From the NCBI GenBank assembly GCA_026003195.1, contig BPGU01000004.1, forward strand, positions 524,209 to 588,208: 64,000 bases of DNA, given 5' to 3'. The position numbers were made by a program, and so were the translations under genes. The DNA is from Armatimonadota bacterium (GTDB taxonomy: Bacteria > Armatimonadota > HRBIN16). Below, in pieces: positions 46,089-56,287 of the stretch. The stretch's first letter is position 1, and every line of letters starts with the position of its first letter. The notes below the pieces were generated by a model that worked only from the letters and a program-made list of their open reading frames with translations, ran no database searches and was not told the DNA's origin.

Positions 46089-47021
46089 CTACTCCACTCC
46101 CTGCGAGGCGAGCCATCGCTCGGCATCTATCGCCGCCATACAGCCGGAGCCTGCAGCGGTCACCGCCTGACGGTAGACATGGTCGGCGACGTCGCCTGCG
46201 GCGAACACCCCTTCCACGCTGGTGTAAGTGCCCTTGCGCAGGAGGATGTAGCCCTGCTCATCCATCTCTACCTGCCCGACAAAGATTTCCGTATTGGGTT
46301 TGTGACCAATCGCCATAAACACGCCATCAATCGGCTTGTCCCACGTTTCGCCCGTTTTCACGTTGCGCAGGCGCACGCCGGTCACCTTGCCTGCGTTTAC
46401 ATCGTAGATGTCGTCTACTACCGTGTTCCAGATGAACTCAATTTTCGGGTTGTCAAAGGCACGTTGCTGCATAATCTTGCTGGCGCGCAACTGGTCGCGC
46501 CGGTGCACGACATACACCTTCGTGGCGAACTTGGTGAGGAACAACGCCTCTTCCATCGCGGTGTCCCCACCGCCGACCACAATCACCTCTTTGCCCCGGA
46601 AGAAGAAGCCATCGCAGGTCGCGCAGGCAGAAACGCCCTTACCCTGCAGCTTCTGTTCCGCTTCCAGCCCGAGCCACTTCGCGCTGGCTCCAGTGGCGAT
46701 AATGACCGCGTGCGCTTCGTACAGGTTGTCTGCGCTATCCCAGAGCTTAAAGGGGCGCGTAGAGAAGTCCACCCGTGTGATAGCGTCATATATCACCTGA
46801 GTGCCAAAGCGCTCGGCCTGCTGGCGAAACAGCTCCATCAGTTCAGGTCCCAGTATACCTTGTGGGAAACCCGGATAGTTCTCCACCTCCGAGGTGATGG
46901 TGAGTTGACCGCCCGGTTGCAGGCCAGCAAACAGCAGAGGTTCCAGATTTGCCCGCGCGGCGTAGATGGCAGCGGTATAACCCGCCGGTCCCGAACCGAT
47001 GATAATCAGCTTGTGTGCCAA
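46089..47021 (-). CDS. trxB: Thioredoxin reductase
   Basis: 310 residues. FAD-binding [22 protein letters not shown] at the N-terminus, NADPH-binding [15 protein letters not shown], and the redox-active CATC (about 137-140) in [10 protein letters not shown]. It reduces thioredoxin with NADPH. The start is TTG 47021, nine bases after GGAGG. It lies about 150 bases downstream of gdhA on the same strand. Confidence 0.97.
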   Translation of the reverse strand: MAHKLIIIGSGPAGYTAAIYAARANLEPLLFAGLQPGGQLTITSEVENYPGFPQGILGPELMELFRQQAERFGTQVIYDAITRVDFSTRPFKLWDSADNLYEAHAVIIATGASAKWLGLEAEQKLQGKGVSACATCDGFFFRGKEVIVVGGGDTAMEEALFLTKFATKVYVVHRRDQLRASKIMQQRAFDNPKIEFIWNTVVDDIYDVNAGKVTGVRLRNVKTGETWDKPIDGVFMAIGHKPNTEIFVGQVEMDEQGYILLRKGTYTSVEGVFAAGDVADHVYRQAVTAAGSGCMAAIDAERWLASQGVE

Positions 47022-47170
47022 TGTATCACACCTCCTGTGATGAGTAAGTTCTTCAACGGTTGAGTGTCAAGGCGTACGGCGCAGCTACCCCTGACACACC
47101 TCAGGGTCGGAGCTTATCCTTTCCAGTAGAGTTTCCATCATGCTTTCCCCCTCGTGAGATACGCAAAGAC

Positions 47171-48445
47171 TTACGGGTAGATTCCGCGCGTCATGATAGC
47201 GTCGGCGACCCTGCCCACCCCGATAATGTAGGCGGCGGTGCGCATGTCGACCTTGCGTGTCTTCGCCGTGCGCACCACCTCGTCAAAGGCGTCAATCAGG
47301 ATACGCTCCAGACGCTGGTTGACCTCGTCCTCGCTCCAGAAGAAGCTCTGCAGGTCCTGCACCCATTCGAAGTATGAGACGATGACACCACCCGCGTTCG
47401 CCAGGATATCGGGTACCAGGAAAACGCCTGCTTCGTTCAGGATACGGTCTGCCTCTGGCGTGGTGGGGCCATTCGCCCCTTCGATAACCACCCGTGCCTG
47501 AATGCGCGTAGCATTTTCGCTGGTAATCTGATTGCCCAGTGCAGCGGGTACCAGGAAATCGCAGGGCAGTTCCAGCATCTCGGCGTTGGTTATCACCTCG
47601 CCCTCCGCATACTGAGGAAGCGTGCCCTCACGTCGCACGCAATGCTTCAGCAGCAAGGGGATATCCAGCCCTTTGGGATTGTACACCGCGCTCAGGGCAT
47701 CGCTCACAGCCACGACTTTTGCGCCTGCCTCGTGGAAAAACTTCGCTGCCGAACTGCCCACGTTGCCGAAGCCCTGGATGACTACCCGTGCCCCTTGCAG
47801 GGGGATATTCAGCAGCTGCGAGCATCGGTTGGCTACCATCACCAGTCCGCGCCCCGTCGCCTCGATGCGTCCCTCTGAACCGCCTATCGATATCGGTTTG
47901 CCCGTGACTACAGCAGGCACCGTGTAGCCTCTGTGCATACTGTAGGTGTCCATAATCCACGCCATAACCTGCGGGTCGGTGCCCACGTCCGGTGCAGGAA
48001 TGTCGCTTTCGGGACCGATAACGACGCTGATTTCGGTCGCATAGCGTCGGGTCAGGCGCTCCAGCTCTCTCAGCGAGAGCTTCTTCGGATCGCACATGAC
48101 GCCACCCTTCGCCCCACCATACGGGATATTTACCACCGCACATTTCCACGTCATCCACATTGCCAGAGCACGCACCTCGTCCAGGTCCGCCTGAGGATGG
48201 TAACGGATACCTCCCTTCGAAGGTCCCCGTGCACGGTTATGCTGCACCCGATAACCCGTGAAGATACGTACGGAACCGTCGTCCATCTGCACCGGGAAAT
48301 GCACCGTCAGCTCGCGTTCGGGGTATTTGAGAAACTCATGGATATTCGGATCCAGGTTCAGCAGTTCCGCCACAATCGCCAGCTGCTCCAGTGCCATCTG
48401 ATAGGGGTTCGCTCCGTTGCGCCCCTCGTCGTGCGTTGTGGTCAT
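47171..48445 (-). CDS. gdhA: Glutamate dehydrogenase (Glu/Leu/Phe/Val family)
   Basis: 424 residues from ATG 48445, where GGAGGGAACG is a ribosome site; a longer in-frame ATG at 48457 overlaps it. Active-site Lys in [17 protein letters not shown] (about 115), the substrate motif [14 protein letters not shown], and NAD(P)-binding [17 protein letters not shown]. It interconverts glutamate and 2-oxoglutarate with ammonia. The gene is the next one after mreD (about 25 bases), probably in the same transcript. Confidence 0.97.
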   Translation of the reverse strand: MTTTHDEGRNGANPYQMALEQLAIVAELLNLDPNIHEFLKYPERELTVHFPVQMDDGSVRIFTGYRVQHNRARGPSKGGIRYHPQADLDEVRALAMWMTWKCAVVNIPYGGAKGGVMCDPKKLSLRELERLTRRYATEISVVIGPESDIPAPDVGTDPQVMAWIMDTYSMHRGYTVPAVVTGKPISIGGSEGRIEATGRGLVMVANRCSQLLNIPLQGARVVIQGFGNVGSSAAKFFHEAGAKVVAVSDALSAVYNPKGLDIPLLLKHCVRREGTLPQYAEGEVITNAEMLELPCDFLVPAALGNQITSENATRIQARVVIEGANGPTTPEADRILNEAGVFLVPDILANAGGVIVSYFEWVQDLQSFFWSEDEVNQRLERILIDAFDEVVRTAKTRKVDMRTAAYIIGVGRVADAIMTRGIYP

Positions 48446-48470
48446 CGTTCCCTCCATTCAGTGAGTTCCG

Positions 48471-48965
48471 TCAGGATGCGTATACCAGCCCGGTGCCTGT
48501 CGGCAAAAGGCGCCTCACCCATGCGGCAACGGGCAGGACAAAGAGCAGGTTGTAGATGCTCTCACCCGCCGCCTGGTACACCCATCGCGACACGTTGGGC
48601 TGCGGTGAGAACAGGAAAAACACCGCTTCACACAGCATACTGCCCGTCAAAGCGGAGAACACCATGACAATCGGATTATGGCGAAAAACGCGCAGTTCCA
48701 GTAGACCCAGTGCTGCTCCCAGCACCATACGGCTGACCAGGTAACTGCCCACAGACATCCCCACCACCGTGCCCATGAGCCAGCCTGAGAAAAAACCACA
48801 GGCTGTGGCAACGTGTACTGGCGTATTGACCGCAATGCAGATCAGTACCACTTTATTGAGGTCGGGTTGCACCCCCCAAACTCGCAGATGATGTGCGAAA
48901 CTGCCCTGCACGGCGGTAGCCAGTAGCATCAGCAATACCAGTTGCATCCAGACAGGTACTCTCAT
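48471..48965 (-). CDS. mreD: Rod shape-determining protein MreD
   Basis: 164 residues, five or six predicted membrane helices (MQLVLLMLLATAVQ at the start, VLICIAVNTPVHVATACGFFSGW). Typical of MreD: short, hydrophobic and encoded after mreC, whose stop it overlaps by four bases (48962-48965). It links the elongasome to the inner membrane. Confidence 0.88.
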   Translation of the reverse strand: MRVPVWMQLVLLMLLATAVQGSFAHHLRVWGVQPDLNKVVLICIAVNTPVHVATACGFFSGWLMGTVVGMSVGSYLVSRMVLGAALGLLELRVFRHNPIVMVFSALTGSMLCEAVFFLFSPQPNVSRWVYQAAGESIYNLLFVLPVAAWVRRLLPTGTGLVYAS

Positions 48966-49798
48966 CCGGGGGGTGCCTCCCCGCGAGTGAGCAATATCTC
49001 TTCGATCTGCGTCGCCTGTACGAAAGGTTTCACTCGCGCCTCACGCATCCCTGCCTGTCTTTGCTCCAGAACCTGTTCGACGGTGCCGATAGGAATACCT
49101 GCGGGGTACACTCCCCCCAAGCCCGATGTTACCACCACGTCGCCCGGACGCACATCGGCATCTTTGGATAAAAAGGTTAATATCAGATAGTCTTCCCCAA
49201 GTCCCCGACAGACGCCTACCGCTCGCGACTCGGCACGCTGTATCCGCGCCCCCACGCTGGCATTGGGGTCAGTAATCAGCAGAACGTGAGCCGTATGGCG
49301 GGTCACCGTGTACACCAGCCCTACCAGCCCTCTGTCCGTCATCGCCACCATGCGTGGGCGCACCCCTTCCGCCTGCCCACAGTTGACAATCAATGTGTGG
49401 AAGTAGGCAGAGGGCTGGAGCGCCAGCACACGCGCAACCAGAGGGCGGACCTTCTTGGACTGGGCAAACTGCAGCAGGCGGCGCAGGCGCTCGTTTTCCT
49501 GTTGCGCCTCCTCCAGAGCGATCTGTGCGGCGCGCAGCGCTTCTCTCTCTCTCTGCAGACGCTGATTTTCCTCACGCAACCGCCGCCCATGCACCACTCC
49601 AAAACTCAAATCGGAGAGAAAGTTGCCGGTGGAACGCAAAGCAGACTGCACAGGAGCCACCAGAGCCATCACCGCTTCTGCAAATGGGTTCGCTGCTCCT
49701 CGCTGCATCGCACGATGATGCTGTATGCCAACGAACAGAGCCAGTATAGCCAACAGAACGATGGTCCGAAACCGGTTGTCGCTCCACAGTTTGCGCAT
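48962..49798 (-). CDS. mreC: Rod shape-determining protein MreC
   Basis: 278 residues. An N-terminal membrane helix (FRTIVLLAILALFVGI) and a coiled coil (EENQRLQREREALRAAQIALEEAQQENERLRRLL, about 75-110) precede the beta-barrel periplasmic domain (VARVLALQPSAYFHTLIVNCG and RPGDVVVTSGLGGVYPAGIPIG). It scaffolds penicillin-binding proteins and MreB in the elongasome. Confidence 0.95.
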   Translation of the reverse strand: MRKLWSDNRFRTIVLLAILALFVGIQHHRAMQRGAANPFAEAVMALVAPVQSALRSTGNFLSDLSFGVVHGRRLREENQRLQREREALRAAQIALEEAQQENERLRRLLQFAQSKKVRPLVARVLALQPSAYFHTLIVNCGQAEGVRPRMVAMTDRGLVGLVYTVTRHTAHVLLITDPNASVGARIQRAESRAVGVCRGLGEDYLILTFLSKDADVRPGDVVVTSGLGGVYPAGIPIGTVEQVLEQRQAGMREARVKPFVQATQIEEILLTRGEAPPG

Positions 49799-49816
49799 AG
49801 AGGAACACGCTCGCGA

Positions 49817-50908
<1,092 letters not shown>

Positions 50909-50924
50909 TCATAACATAAAACAG

Positions 50925-50956
50925 CGGTAGGGGCGAATGAGGTTTCACCCCTACCG
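50925..50956 (-). terminator. Hairpin between mreB and the MFS gene
   Basis: CGGTAGGGG (50925-50933) pairs with CCCCTACCG (50948-50956) around a 14-base loop. A T-rich tract (CTGTTTTATG on the minus strand) follows, so it can terminate the MFS transcript. The CGGTAGGGGCGAA sequence also resembles a widespread type of intergenic repeat. Confidence 0.6.
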
Positions 50957-50990
50957 GTTGATTCTACAAAACAGGCAGAGGTGTGTGCGA

Positions 50991-52382
50991 CTATCCGCTA
51001 CCGCCTCCGCCTTCGCCGCTACCTTCCAGACGGATGGCGCGGTAGCCACCTTTGGACTTGTAGTACAGGAACTGCAAGCCGAACAGAAAGACCAGAATCA
51101 CCGGCAGGATCGCCACGTAGCGGATAGCCATCGCCGCGCCCTGGCGCAAAGCCTCCTTGATCACCTTCGCCTGCTCCACAGCGGTGGGGTCGCCCTGCTG
51201 TGCCTTATCCTCTATCTCCTTCGCCTTCTCCGGGCTGAACTTGCTGTCCTCTACCACTATCTGCCGAATCTCGGGGGTCAGGTGCTGGATGGTATGATGG
51301 TCGTAGATACGCCCCATCACCGGTCCCGCGATGCCTGCAGCAATCATGCCGGTGGCGCCCATCACCGCCAGCAGGAACTCCCCACCGCGCGGATACCGCT
51401 CGGAGGTCACACCCAGCATGGTGGGCCAGAAATACGCTTTGCCAATGCCGAACAGGGTTGCTGCGGCGAACGCCACCCCGGGGGCAAACGCATGGCTGAG
51501 CCAGTACAGACCGGCTGCCGCCAGCGCAGCACAAATCGCCAGCAGTCCTACCGGCGTGAAGGCTTTGGCAAGCGGTCCGGCAAACAACCGCAACACAAAC
51601 ATCAGACCTGCCGTATACACCAGGAACAGAATGCCGCGAATGCCCACCGTATCGGTCAGCACCGAGCCAACCCACTGGTCAGGACCCAGCTCGGTAATCG
51701 CGGTCATACACATGCACAGCATGAGCAACAATACGCCCGGGCGCAGGATCTCCTTGAACATCTCGGCGGTGGAGACCCCTGAAGCGGCACGCTCGGTGGG
51801 CGGAAACTTCTCTGTCCATATCATCGCCCCATAGATGACCGCGGGGATGATAATGGTGCCGATGCGAACTTGCCAGCTGGCTTGGAACAGCTCCGCCAGC
51901 GCCGTGGTCAGCAATCCGCCGATGACCAGCCCACCGGGCCACCATGCATGTAGCACGTTCAGCTTGTGGGTCTTGTCCTCCGGATACATGGAAGCGGCGA
52001 GCGGGTTAATCACTCCTTCCACGGTGCCGTTTGCCAGACCGACCAGCAGGGTGGACGCCAGCAGTACGGGGAACCCATACTGAGGCGACAGGATGGTGAA
52101 GACAATCCCCAGAATGTGCCCGATACAGGCGAGCTTCAACAGCCTGCCCATTCCGATAACGTTACACAGGGGACCCACAATCAGGATAGCGATGGGGAAC
52201 CCCCAGATACCCATCAGGTTCACGAAGCCCTGTTGCTCGTGACTGATGTTGAAGGTGACTCCCAGCTCCTTGAGGATGTCTGCACGGATGGAAAATGCCA
52301 TCGCAGTGGTCACCAGCGCGATGCAGCTGGCGATGAACAACTTCTCGCGATGGTACGTTCCAGACGAACCCTGTGCGCTCAA
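50991..52382 (-). CDS. Major facilitator superfamily transporter
   Basis: I place the start at TTG 52382, because GGAGG sits seven bases upstream; the longer in-frame ATG at 52430 begins before this ribosome site. The product (463 residues) has about 12 membrane helices (FIASCIALVTTAMAFSI, VNLMGIWGFPIAILIVGPL, VGLANGTVEGVINPLA...), with the MFS pattern and a glycine-rich end. An unusual charged helical loop (about 365-420, KFSPEKAKEIEDKAQQGDPT) sits before the last two helices. Substrate is unknown; a nucleoside or sugar carrier is one option. Confidence 0.85.
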   Translation of the reverse strand: MSAQGSSGTYHREKLFIASCIALVTTAMAFSIRADILKELGVTFNISHEQQGFVNLMGIWGFPIAILIVGPLCNVIGMGRLLKLACIGHILGIVFTILSPQYGFPVLLASTLLVGLANGTVEGVINPLAASMYPEDKTHKLNVLHAWWPGGLVIGGLLTTALAELFQASWQVRIGTIIIPAVIYGAMIWTEKFPPTERAASGVSTAEMFKEILRPGVLLLMLCMCMTAITELGPDQWVGSVLTDTVGIRGILFLVYTAGLMFVLRLFAGPLAKAFTPVGLLAICAALAAAGLYWLSHAFAPGVAFAAATLFGIGKAYFWPTMLGVTSERYPRGGEFLLAVMGATGMIAAGIAGPVMGRIYDHHTIQHLTPEIRQIVVEDSKFSPEKAKEIEDKAQQGDPTAVEQAKVIKEALRQGAAMAIRYVAILPVILVFLFGLQFLYYKSKGGYRAIRLEGSGEGGGGSG

Positions 52383-52540
52383 CTTCCTACCTCCTTGTAC
52401 AGAAATGATGAGAAGCGTTGCTCGAGCCATATCCTCCGATGCTTATATATTCTCTTCCGTATGCTGACTACCTCCACCGGTTGCGCAGCCGTGAAAACTC
52501 ATGTTACAATGGTAACGACAACAGGAGGTTCAGGAGTACC

Positions 52541-52993
52541 ATGCCCACGATTGAACACAGCATCTGGATTCACGCGCCGGTAGAGAAGGTGTATGCCGTT
52601 GCCAGAGAGGTGGAGCGGTTCCCAGAGGTGATGCCCGACCTGGAATCGGTCAGGGTGCTGGAGCGGAGCGAGGACGGCTCTCGTACCATTACGGAGTGGA
52701 CAGGGCTGGTACGGGAGTTCAACAACATGCGCGTGAAGTGGACGGAAGAGGACATCTGGAACGATGCGGAACACACCTGCCGCTTCCGCCTCCTCAAAGG
52801 CGATATGCAACGGATGGAGGGCGAGTGGCGCTTCGTGGAGGAAGAGGGTGGCACACGCTTTCACTCGCGGCTGGAGTATGAGTACAACGTGCCGCTACTG
52901 GGTGCGCTGGTCAAGAACCTGATCCACAAGAAGCTGGAAGAGAACGTGCAAATGGTGCTGGAAGGTATACGCACTCGCGCGGAAGGAGCGTAG
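52541..52993 (+). CDS. SRPBCC-fold protein (polyketide cyclase/COQ10-like)
   Basis: 150 residues from ATG 52541, seven bases after CAGGAGG; upstream in-frame codons look noncoding. Opening HSIWIHAPVEKVYAVAREVERFPEVMPDLESVRVLER is the START/SRPBCC pattern, with the C-terminal helix NVPLLGALVKNLIHKKLEENVQMVLEGI. These proteins bind small hydrophobic ligands; COQ10-type members act with quinones. Ligand not known. It is divergent from the MFS gene, with a 158-base gap. Confidence 0.85.
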   Translation: MPTIEHSIWIHAPVEKVYAVAREVERFPEVMPDLESVRVLERSEDGSRTITEWTGLVREFNNMRVKWTEEDIWNDAEHTCRFRLLKGDMQRMEGEWRFVEEEGGTRFHSRLEYEYNVPLLGALVKNLIHKKLEENVQMVLEGIRTRAEGA

Positions 52994-52996
52994 TGC

Positions 52997-53257
52997 TTAG
53001 CCTTCCTGCTCCGCCTCGTCGAGAATCTTTTGCACCTCATCCAGAAGGCTGACGATTTTGTCTGTCGCTTCCAGGATGCGCTGTACGTAGGTTTGCTGTT
53101 GCGGGGTCAGGTTCTCATCGCCAAGTAGTTCGGCAAAGCCCACAATGGCAGTCAGCGGGGCACGCAGGTCGTGACGGCAACGCGAGGAGACCAGGCGACG
53201 CGCCTCACGCCAGCGCGCCAGCCGTCGGTTGAGTGTTTCCAGAGTGTCGTCGGGCAC
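52997..53257 (-). CDS. Orphan HisKA (histidine kinase dimerisation) domain protein
   Basis: 86 residues from GTG 53257, six bases after GGGAGG; the longer in-frame frame has no site. The H-box SRCRHDLRAPLTAIVGFAELL has the phosphoacceptor His 29, and EATDKIVSLLDEVQKILDEAE is the second helix of the four-helix bundle. There is no ATP-binding domain, no sensor and no receiver. Whole kinases usually exceed 350 residues. It could be phosphorylated by another kinase or act as a dimerisation-competing regulator. Confidence 0.7.
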   Translation of the reverse strand: MPDDTLETLNRRLARWREARRLVSSRCRHDLRAPLTAIVGFAELLGDENLTPQQQTYVQRILEATDKIVSLLDEVQKILDEAEQEG

Positions 53258-53354
53258 GTGGAACCTCCCGGATGAAATTGGCTTCTGAATAAGAGTATAG
53301 CACTTTGCAACAGGTTTAGCCAGCGGCTCAAGAACGAGAGAAGCGGAGAGCGGC

Positions 53355-54437
53355 ATGATCGACAGGGAGCGGCTCCAGTGGTGGCAGGTTCTTCTGGTGC
53401 CCTTTTCCATACTGTATGGTGTGGGATTAAAACTCTATCTCTGGTGGAGGTTGTCCTGCCAGTACAAAGCGAAAGCTGTGGTCATCTCTGTGGGTAATCT
53501 TTCCGTAGGCGGCACGGGCAAGACGCCTGCGGTCATCGCCATCTGTCGCCACCTCCAGCGGAAAGGGTTCCGGGTAGCCGTGCTGAGCCGGGGATACGGT
53601 GGCACCATGAGCCACGCAGGCGGGGTAGTGTCCGACGGCGAGCGTATCTTCGCAACTTCTGTGCAGGCAGGTGACGAACCCCTGCTGATTGCCCGCAAAC
53701 TGCCCGGTGTGGTGGTGCTGGTAGGCAAGGATCGCCGAAAAACCGCTCGCAAAGCCACCGAACAGTTCGGATGCGATGTACTGGTGCTGGACGATGGTTT
53801 CCAGTACTGGCAGTTGCACCGCGATGTGGAACTGGTGTTGCTGGACGGAGAGCGTCCATTCGGCAACGGCTGGACGTTACCCGCAGGCGTCCTGCGCGAG
53901 CCGGTGGAACACCTGCATCGAGCCGACGCATTGCTGGTGCAAGGCGATAGGGCGTTCTGCGCCCATCTGGCGCAGATGTTTCCCTGCACTCCCTGCTTCA
54001 CCTGGCAAAAATCTGCTTCGGGCACCCGCCAGTTGCATCATGCCGACATTCTCCAGCAAGGCAGCTGGCTGTGCGGCAAGCGCGTTTTTGCCCTCGCCGC
54101 AATCGCCAGCTTCGAATCGTTCCGACAGACGCTTCTACACCTGGGCGCACAGGTTGTTGGCACGCACAGCCTACCCGACCACCATCGTTACACGCCCGAG
54201 GATATCCTGCAAGCACAACACCTCGCCCGCGAGTGCGGCGCCGAGACCATCATGGTCACCGAGAAGGATGCTGTGAAGCTGGAGGAGATGCCTCCCATGC
54301 TGCTGGACATCCCGATTTGGGTGCTGGATATCGAAGCGCATTTCTCTGAGGGTTTCTGGCGATGGTTGGACGGGCAGGTGCGTGCCGCTCAGCACTGCCC
54401 CTCAAGCCAGCTCTCCCCGACAGAAGGGGCACTCTGA
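53355..54437 (+). CDS. lpxK: Tetraacyldisaccharide 4'-kinase LpxK
   Basis: 360 residues. An N-terminal membrane segment (about 11-28) is followed by the P-loop VGGTGKTP (51-58), the DDGFQYWQLHRDVELVLLDG motif and PAGVLREPVEHLHRADALLV. The enzyme phosphorylates the lipid A disaccharide, so the cell makes an LPS-type outer membrane. The last 36 bases overlap the convergent DciA-like gene. Other lipid A genes are not in the window. Confidence 0.95.
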   Translation: MIDRERLQWWQVLLVPFSILYGVGLKLYLWWRLSCQYKAKAVVISVGNLSVGGTGKTPAVIAICRHLQRKGFRVAVLSRGYGGTMSHAGGVVSDGERIFATSVQAGDEPLLIARKLPGVVVLVGKDRRKTARKATEQFGCDVLVLDDGFQYWQLHRDVELVLLDGERPFGNGWTLPAGVLREPVEHLHRADALLVQGDRAFCAHLAQMFPCTPCFTWQKSASGTRQLHHADILQQGSWLCGKRVFALAAIASFESFRQTLLHLGAQVVGTHSLPDHHRYTPEDILQAQHLARECGAETIMVTEKDAVKLEEMPPMLLDIPIWVLDIEAHFSEGFWRWLDGQVRAAQHCPSSQLSPTEGAL

Positions 54438-54965
54438 GCTATCGCCGGGGTGCAGACATCCGCATCGGGAGCACTCTCGCCAGCCCAGTTGCTTGCGTAT
54501 CTGAGTGAGCCGGTGGTAGGCGACCAGATATTCGGTCACCTTCGCTCGCAGGTCCGCGTCGGTGATGGGCTCGGTCAAATCATGTAAGCGCGCGAGAGTG
54601 GCGGTATCCAGTTCGGGTTCCACAATACGAGGTTCTTCAGGCTGGGGTTCGTTCGCGGAGGATTTTCGAGAACGTGGCTTCACACGGAAGACCAGCTCCG
54701 TGAAGAGGGGCGCACCGGCGTACTCGTTCAACCGCTGCAGGATGGTCTGCTGCTGGAAGCGCAGTTCCTGTATCCATGCGTTGCTCTTCACGGCGACGAA
54801 AACTTTACCCTCTTTGAGCGCTTCGGGGTGCGCCGCTGCAGCAACCGTTTTGCCTACAATCTCTTCCCAGTGGAGCAGGGCACGGATTGCCCGGAGCCTC
54901 TCTCGCAGACCGAGCGCGTCGACCGTCTCCTCCAGAATATCCCGTATCAAGTCAGGGCGTGCCAT
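54402..54965 (-). CDS. DUF721 (DciA-like) protein with C-terminal zinc ribbon
   Basis: 187 residues. The N-terminal domain (IRALLHWEEIVGKTVAAAAHPEALKEGKVFVAVKSNAW, about 26-63) is the DUF721/DciA fold, a helicase-loading factor that works with DnaB in bacteria without DnaC. A linker (about 95-130) leads to a zinc-ribbon-like tail with C-x2-C...C-x2-C (CSRC...CPFC, about 165-182), which is not usual for DciA. Next to recF, as DUF721 genes often are. Its start overlaps the recF stop (14 bases). Confidence 0.85.
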   Translation of the reverse strand: MARPDLIRDILEETVDALGLRERLRAIRALLHWEEIVGKTVAAAAHPEALKEGKVFVAVKSNAWIQELRFQQQTILQRLNEYAGAPLFTELVFRVKPRSRKSSANEPQPEEPRIVEPELDTATLARLHDLTEPITDADLRAKVTEYLVAYHRLTQIRKQLGWRECSRCGCLHPGDSSECPFCRGELA

Positions 54966-56094
54966 GCTCTTTCAAAACCTCGATACGACCGCTTTCCACC
55001 CGATACATTCGGGCGGCACGAAAGATTTCCTGCGGAAAGGTCTCGGCAGAGGTGGCGGTGATAAAGGCTTGTGCTCCGCGCAGAGCCATCTGTAGCAGTT
55101 GCGTTCGACGTCGGTCGTCCAGGTCGGACATCACATCGTCCAGCAGGACAATAGGTGGTTCCTGACGTTCTTGCACAACGAGTTCGAACTCCGCACGCTT
55201 GAGGCTCAGCATCACGGTTCTCTGCTGTCCCTGCGAAGCGTAGGTGCGCGCCTCTTTCCCGTCCACCAGGAGCAGCAGGTCGTCGCGCTGCGGTCCCACA
55301 AGGGTCGTGCCGCGACGCAGTTCTTCCGCACGCATCTGGTGCAGCTGCTGGCGGAAGCTTTCTGCTGTCTGCTCACGCTCCCCCTGCCCCTCCACCGCAG
55401 GGGCGTAGCGAATATCCAGTTGCTCGCGCCCTTCGGAAAGTTCTGAATGAGCAGCCTGTGCCAGCGGACGCAGGGCGCTGATGAAACGCTCTCGCGCTAT
55501 CATGACACCGCTTCCGTAGCGCACCAGCTGCTCGTCCCATGCTTCCAGCAGTTCGATAGTGGAGGGAGTAATGACTCCGCCGCCCTCGCGGATGGCTTTC
55601 AGCAAGCGATTACGCTGTTCCAGCGCTCGACGATAGCCTGCCAGTGCGCGTGCATACGCAGGGCTGAGCATCCCGATTTCCACATCCAGATACCTGCGCC
55701 TGTCCGCCGGTTGCCCGCGCACCACCTCCAGGTCCATCGCGCTGAAGAGCACCACGTTAAACTGTCCCAGCGCGGTCGCGGCACGGTAAGTTTGCCCATC
55801 CACCTTCACCACGCGAGACTGGCTGCGCGAAAGGGTAACCTCTACCCGCACGTCCAGCAACCTTTCCCGCTGGATATGCGCACGTACCGTTGCCTCTTCC
55901 GTCCCCCAGCGGATCAGCTCTTCGTCCCTCCCCGCGCGCAGCGACCTACCCGTCGCCAGCAGATAAATGGCTTCGAGCAGATTGGTCTTGCCCTGCGCGT
56001 TTTCCCCTGTGATGAGGTTCAAGCCTGCATCCGGTTGCAGATGCAGGCTCTCATAGTTGCGGAAGTTGGTGAGGAGTAGTTCCAGTAAACGCAT
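54952..56094 (-). CDS. recF: DNA replication and repair protein RecF
   Basis: 380 residues from ATG 56094, where the conserved opening RLLELLLTNFRNYESLHL begins; an in-frame ATG at 56112 adds six residues. Walker A GENAQGKTNLLEAIYLLATG, signature QGQQRTVMLSLKRAE and Walker B PPIVLLDDVMSDLDDRRR are clear. It helps load RecA at gaps. A TACAAT box lies about 20 bases upstream. Confidence 0.96.
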   Translation of the reverse strand: MRLLELLLTNFRNYESLHLQPDAGLNLITGENAQGKTNLLEAIYLLATGRSLRAGRDEELIRWGTEEATVRAHIQRERLLDVRVEVTLSRSQSRVVKVDGQTYRAATALGQFNVVLFSAMDLEVVRGQPADRRRYLDVEIGMLSPAYARALAGYRRALEQRNRLLKAIREGGGVITPSTIELLEAWDEQLVRYGSGVMIARERFISALRPLAQAAHSELSEGREQLDIRYAPAVEGQGEREQTAESFRQQLHQMRAEELRRGTTLVGPQRDDLLLLVDGKEARTYASQGQQRTVMLSLKRAEFELVVQERQEPPIVLLDDVMSDLDDRRRTQLLQMALRGAQAFITATSAETFPQEIFRAARMYRVESGRIEVLKEHGTP

Positions 56095-56195
56095 CTCTAT
56101 AGCACAAATCATACTACCGTCAACACGTCATTCATTGTACCCTCGCGCAAACATTTCCTGTGGATTCAGAGACGGCGCAATGCCTCGTTCCAATT

Positions 56196-56206
56196 TGTGG
56201 TATACT
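56196..56206 (+). promoter_or_regulatory. Extended -10 promoter of the candidate sRNA
   Basis: TGTGG followed by TATACT (56201-56206), with TG directly upstream as in extended -10 promoters. The -35 hexamer is poor. The expected start, 6-7 bases downstream, falls at the foot of the first stem. Confidence 0.65.
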
Positions 56207-56212
56207 ATAGAT

Positions 56213-56284
56213 GCACGACCGAACCTGCCCCCATGGCAGGGCATCGGCCGTGCCAAAGACGCCCGCTAGTAGCGGGCGCTTTTT
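56213..56284 (+). ncRNA. Candidate structured small RNA (about 72 nt)
   Basis: Stem 1: GCACGACCGA (56213-56222) pairs with TCGGCCGTGC (56244-56253), nine pairs and one A-C mismatch. It encloses hairpin CCTGCC-CCCAT-GGCAGG (56224-56240). After a CAAAGA linker comes an intrinsic terminator: CGCCCGC-TAGTA-GCGGGCG (56260-56278), CTTTTT. The start predicted from the -10 box coincides with stem 1. No plus-strand gene follows within 6 kb, so it is not a leader; the next gene (DUF3800) is convergent, 4 bases away. I do not recognise the RNA family. An RNA fragment or terminator-only reading is less likely given the exact spacing. Confidence 0.62.
56260..56284 (+). terminator. Intrinsic terminator of the candidate sRNA
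   Basis: 7-bp GC stem CGCCCGC/GCGGGCG with loop TAGTA, followed by CTTTTTG. On the minus strand it is followed by TCTTTGG, so it is a weaker terminator for the DUF3800 gene. Confidence 0.9.
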
Positions 56285-56287
56285 GTT

